Shown: positions 61,101 through 64,000 of the stretch, in pieces
Position numbering within the stretch: the first letter of the stretch is position 1
Layout: every line of letters starts with the position of its first letter
From: Neodiprion pinetum
Lineage: Eukaryota > Arthropoda > Insecta > Hymenoptera > Diprionidae
Direction: 5' to 3'
DNA length: 64,000 nucleotides
Assembly (NCBI RefSeq): GCF_021155775.2
Contig: NC_060233.1
Location: forward strand, 37,975,077-38,039,076
Notes under the pieces: generated by a model
Databases searched by the model: none
Told to the model about the DNA's origin: nothing
What the model saw: the letters and a program-made list of their open reading frames with translations, nothing else
Translations under genes and position numbers: made by a program

Positions 61101-64000
61101 ATATATTGGAACCACGATTACGGATAACAAGTTCGTCCAACTTTCAAATATTAGAGCCGAGTTCGTATCTCGTATCGCGGGACAATTGCCTCGAGGGTTC
61201 TTCTTCTTAAAAGATTGCAACCAGGCAAGGTAGAGGCAAAATTCCTCAACTGTTACTATACCTATACCCAAATGTCTGCCTATTTCTTTTCCACCTCTCG
61301 TTTTGCTCATATATATATATATATAAAAAGAACAGTAAAAACCTTTCTTCACTCGCCGGAGGCTACAGGCCCTAATTTTATAACCCCTTTCTCCTCCCTC
61401 GACGTGCTCCTTCCGAATTTTCTGATTGCAAGCAGCGCTGATGCCAAATAAACCTTTTTCTACCTTTATAAAATAATAAAAAAATAAGCAGGTAAGTAAG
61501 CGGAATATTATAGAGTTGCGTATATTTGGAAAAAATGTATGTACCGTACCTACTTCGTATTCCAACCCCGTATTATTCAATAAGACTCACAATTTTTCTC
61601 AATCCCATTCTCTGCGACTCGCGTGATTTTGAATTCTGGAATTTTAACAAGATCGCAGAGTTTGTTCGTCGACAAACAAACACAAAGAGAAAAAAAAAAA
61701 AAAAAAAGAACAAGAACTAACCTAAATTGAAAGTCTCATGAAACTGCGTTTCGGTCGGAATACGTAATGAATATTTATTCAAGTATATAGTTTTTAACGC
61801 GTCAAAAATTAGCGCGAGAAAAGCGCAAAGTACATATAACTACCTATCATAGTTCAACACGAAGAACTTAACATCGGAGGTATAACTTGTTACCTATTAT
61901 ATATGTGTAACAATTCTTTGGACGCTATGAGTAAAACATTATTATCGTTTATATAGTTAACGTCGCGTCCCGCGAAGCGCCCATAAAGATGATAAGAGCA
62001 AACCCTGGTCGTCCTGTAAGATTATGTCGTCGCTATTACGATACTAAAACCAAAATTGTTCACTGTATACACATAGATACATTTTTCGGCTTTGACGTTG
62101 ATTGAAAAACGTAAATACGTATTTAGAATTATATTGTCAGACTATATTGACTGACTAGATCAGAAAATCAAACTAACGAATGAAAATACCGTAGAGTAAT
62201 TGAGTTTTACGCCTGGTCACAAAAAAAAAATAGAAATAAATAAGTAAAGATTTTTCGCATTCAACGGAGCGACAAATGTTTGGAATTTCATCTTCTCTTC
62301 TTATTTTCATTGATGCAAAAGTTCTGGTTTGGCCTGCTTATTAAACTGGAGTTGGCAACTTCCGCTGAACGGTTAAGAAGCCACATCTCGTGGTTTTCAC
62401 GCGCTGAAACGCCGTTGCGAAAAATAAAAACCCAGAGTTTAAAGATTTATCGTATGTTGTATAAACGAATACTATAATTTCACAATTTTGTGTTGCATTT
62501 ATTCAAATTTTGCAAGTATTTAGAAGTAATGCTTTGCAATCGCTATTAAATATGTCAACGTGTCCTATAAAAAATTATGGCAAAAAAAAAAAAAAAACCG
62601 AATCCGCCTGGATGATAATAATAATAATAGTATCGGCAACAAGAAAAGAATAAATTGAGAAAAAAAAAAAAAATAAAAATAAATAAGAATAGAAAACAAC
62701 AGGATGTAGAAAGATAGATCCAATTTGTGAAGGTTGTTAGAACAGGTAATTAGAGCGCTGACGTTGACGAATATGACGCGAAAAGCGTCACTTTGCAGAC
62801 AAAAGTATTTTTGGTTAACGAGACCCAGCAGGACTCGAGTGACAAGAAAGGCAACAATTTTACCGGTATAAGAGTTGCTCGTACAATTGTATGAGATGGA
62901 AGGTAAAGAAGATAAAAGTAAAAAATTGTAAAAGGCAGAAGGCAAAAGGTGAGGAACGAGCTTCTGTTTTTTTATGGTTCAATTTGTATCATCAAAGTTG
63001 TCAGCATTACTTCACAGTACGTACTGTTATTAAACGCACGATTATATTGCAATTTAAGTGGTACAAAAGGTTTAAGAAGTAAATAAAAAAAAAAAACGTC
63101 AAAAATTACAGACAATAACCGGAATTAATATTTGAATTTAAATCGTTAAATCGTTAAATGGCGTTGCAACCTAGTTCTGCATATAACGTAATTATCAAAA
63201 CCACATCTCGTTCACTCTGAACCTTGTGTATATAGTCAGCGATAACGTACTGATATTCATATTTATGGAAGTTAGAACGAGGCCAATTTATTGTTATATC
63301 GTAAAGAGAACAGAGAAGGAAGAAAGTGCAGATTTGAAAAGAAATTTTTTCTCACCCACATCTTCGAAATATGAGTTTCAAATATACCGCAGAGGGAGAG
63401 AACAAGAGGAGAATATATTCGCTGGTATGTAAGAAGACGTGATTCGATTCGGTACGCGCATTGATTTCTCGAGATAAAAAAGTACATATATGTATATTCG
63501 TACAGGTATAGGAAATATCCACGCACTTTTTTCTGCGTATGGGATTTTACGCCTGCGTGTATACGCGTCTGTATTATACACGTTCGTGTCGCGTAACATT
63601 GCGTAACCTTACGAAACGTGCACGACTAGGCGGCTTCCCGTCCCATGCAGTAAGTACTTCAAGTTAATAATTTTCAAACGATGAAATTTCAAAGCAATGC
63701 TAAAAAAAAGGAACCTCAAGAAACTGAGAAAAGAGAATTTTTGTTTTTTTGTTAAGCTGAAATCTAATTTTTCATACAAATATTGCTTTTTCGAGTCATA
63801 TACGAAAGGATCGATAAAATAAGTAACTGCAGTCACTTGAGAACAACTAAGCTTGCTCCTAGGGTCGTTGACATCAAAATCTCACTGTTGGCCATTGTTA
63901 TAGGTATCTAATTGTAATATGCGGTTGACATTTTTGCCGAGTAAAAGATTTGGAATGATTGGCAAGAGAGCTTTCTCTCGAGAGAGGAGAAAAAAAAATT
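57926..64000. other. Non-coding right end of window
   Basis: No conserved exon was found, including the missing syntaxin N-terminal exon. Contents: T29 at 58089-58117, TTTCCAGGAC-type short direct repeats at about 59200-59275, G15 at 60358-60372, TATA-box-like TATAAAGGG near 60793 downstream of an ATGGCGGC motif near 60751, TA near 61310-61324 and A-rich runs near 61690 and 62581. Minus-strand 59860-59885 has a good acceptor-like pyrimidine run followed by GTGAGT, but no recognisable product. Confidence 0.45.

Overview
The window is eukaryotic genomic DNA from an insect. It is AT-rich, with long non-coding stretches, many (TA)n, (GA)n and trinucleotide microsatellites, and one conserved split gene on the minus strand. 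The protein fragments match insect neuronal syntaxin-1A closely. TTAGG-like runs near 57.9 kb and the overall texture suggest a hymenopteran, possibly a sawfly, but the order is an inference.

Layout. 1-5.31 kb: a tandem satellite array with a 334/335-bp monomer, 16 copies seen, running off the left edge. 5.69-7.75 kb: a foldback-type transposable element with arms of about 430-500 bp that contain 54-60-bp minisatellite units, around an interior of about 400-420-bp repeats with RGG-like reading frames. 7.75-8.02 kb: a diverged single satellite monomer abutting the element. 8-16 kb: no gene, one long imperfect hairpin at 9.95-10.07 kb, and microsatellites. 16.1-29.4 kb (minus strand): eight coding exons of syntaxin-1A. 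29.4-64 kb: no exon I can support. This is most simply the large 5' intron(s) and upstream region of the same gene, with (GA)n tracts, a solo copy of the foldback-element arm at 51.78-52.31 kb and a GC-rich block near 57.6-57.9 kb.

The gene. Reading from high to low coordinates, the exons encode the later part of the Habc domain, the linker, the first half of the Qa-SNARE motif up to the ionic-layer glutamine, then two alternative 111-nt exons for the second half of the SNARE motif (25.0 and 24.1 kb), then two alternative terminal exons for the transmembrane anchor and stop (21.5 and 16.1 kb). All these junctions are phase 0, so four different C-termini are possible. This modular C-terminus is the main biological point of the window. 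The alternative SNARE exon keeps the hydrophobic layers while changing surface residues, and its 3' splice site lies inside a perfect 7-bp RNA hairpin. The first exon(s), encoding the N-peptide and the first Habc helix, were not found and probably lie to the right of the window.
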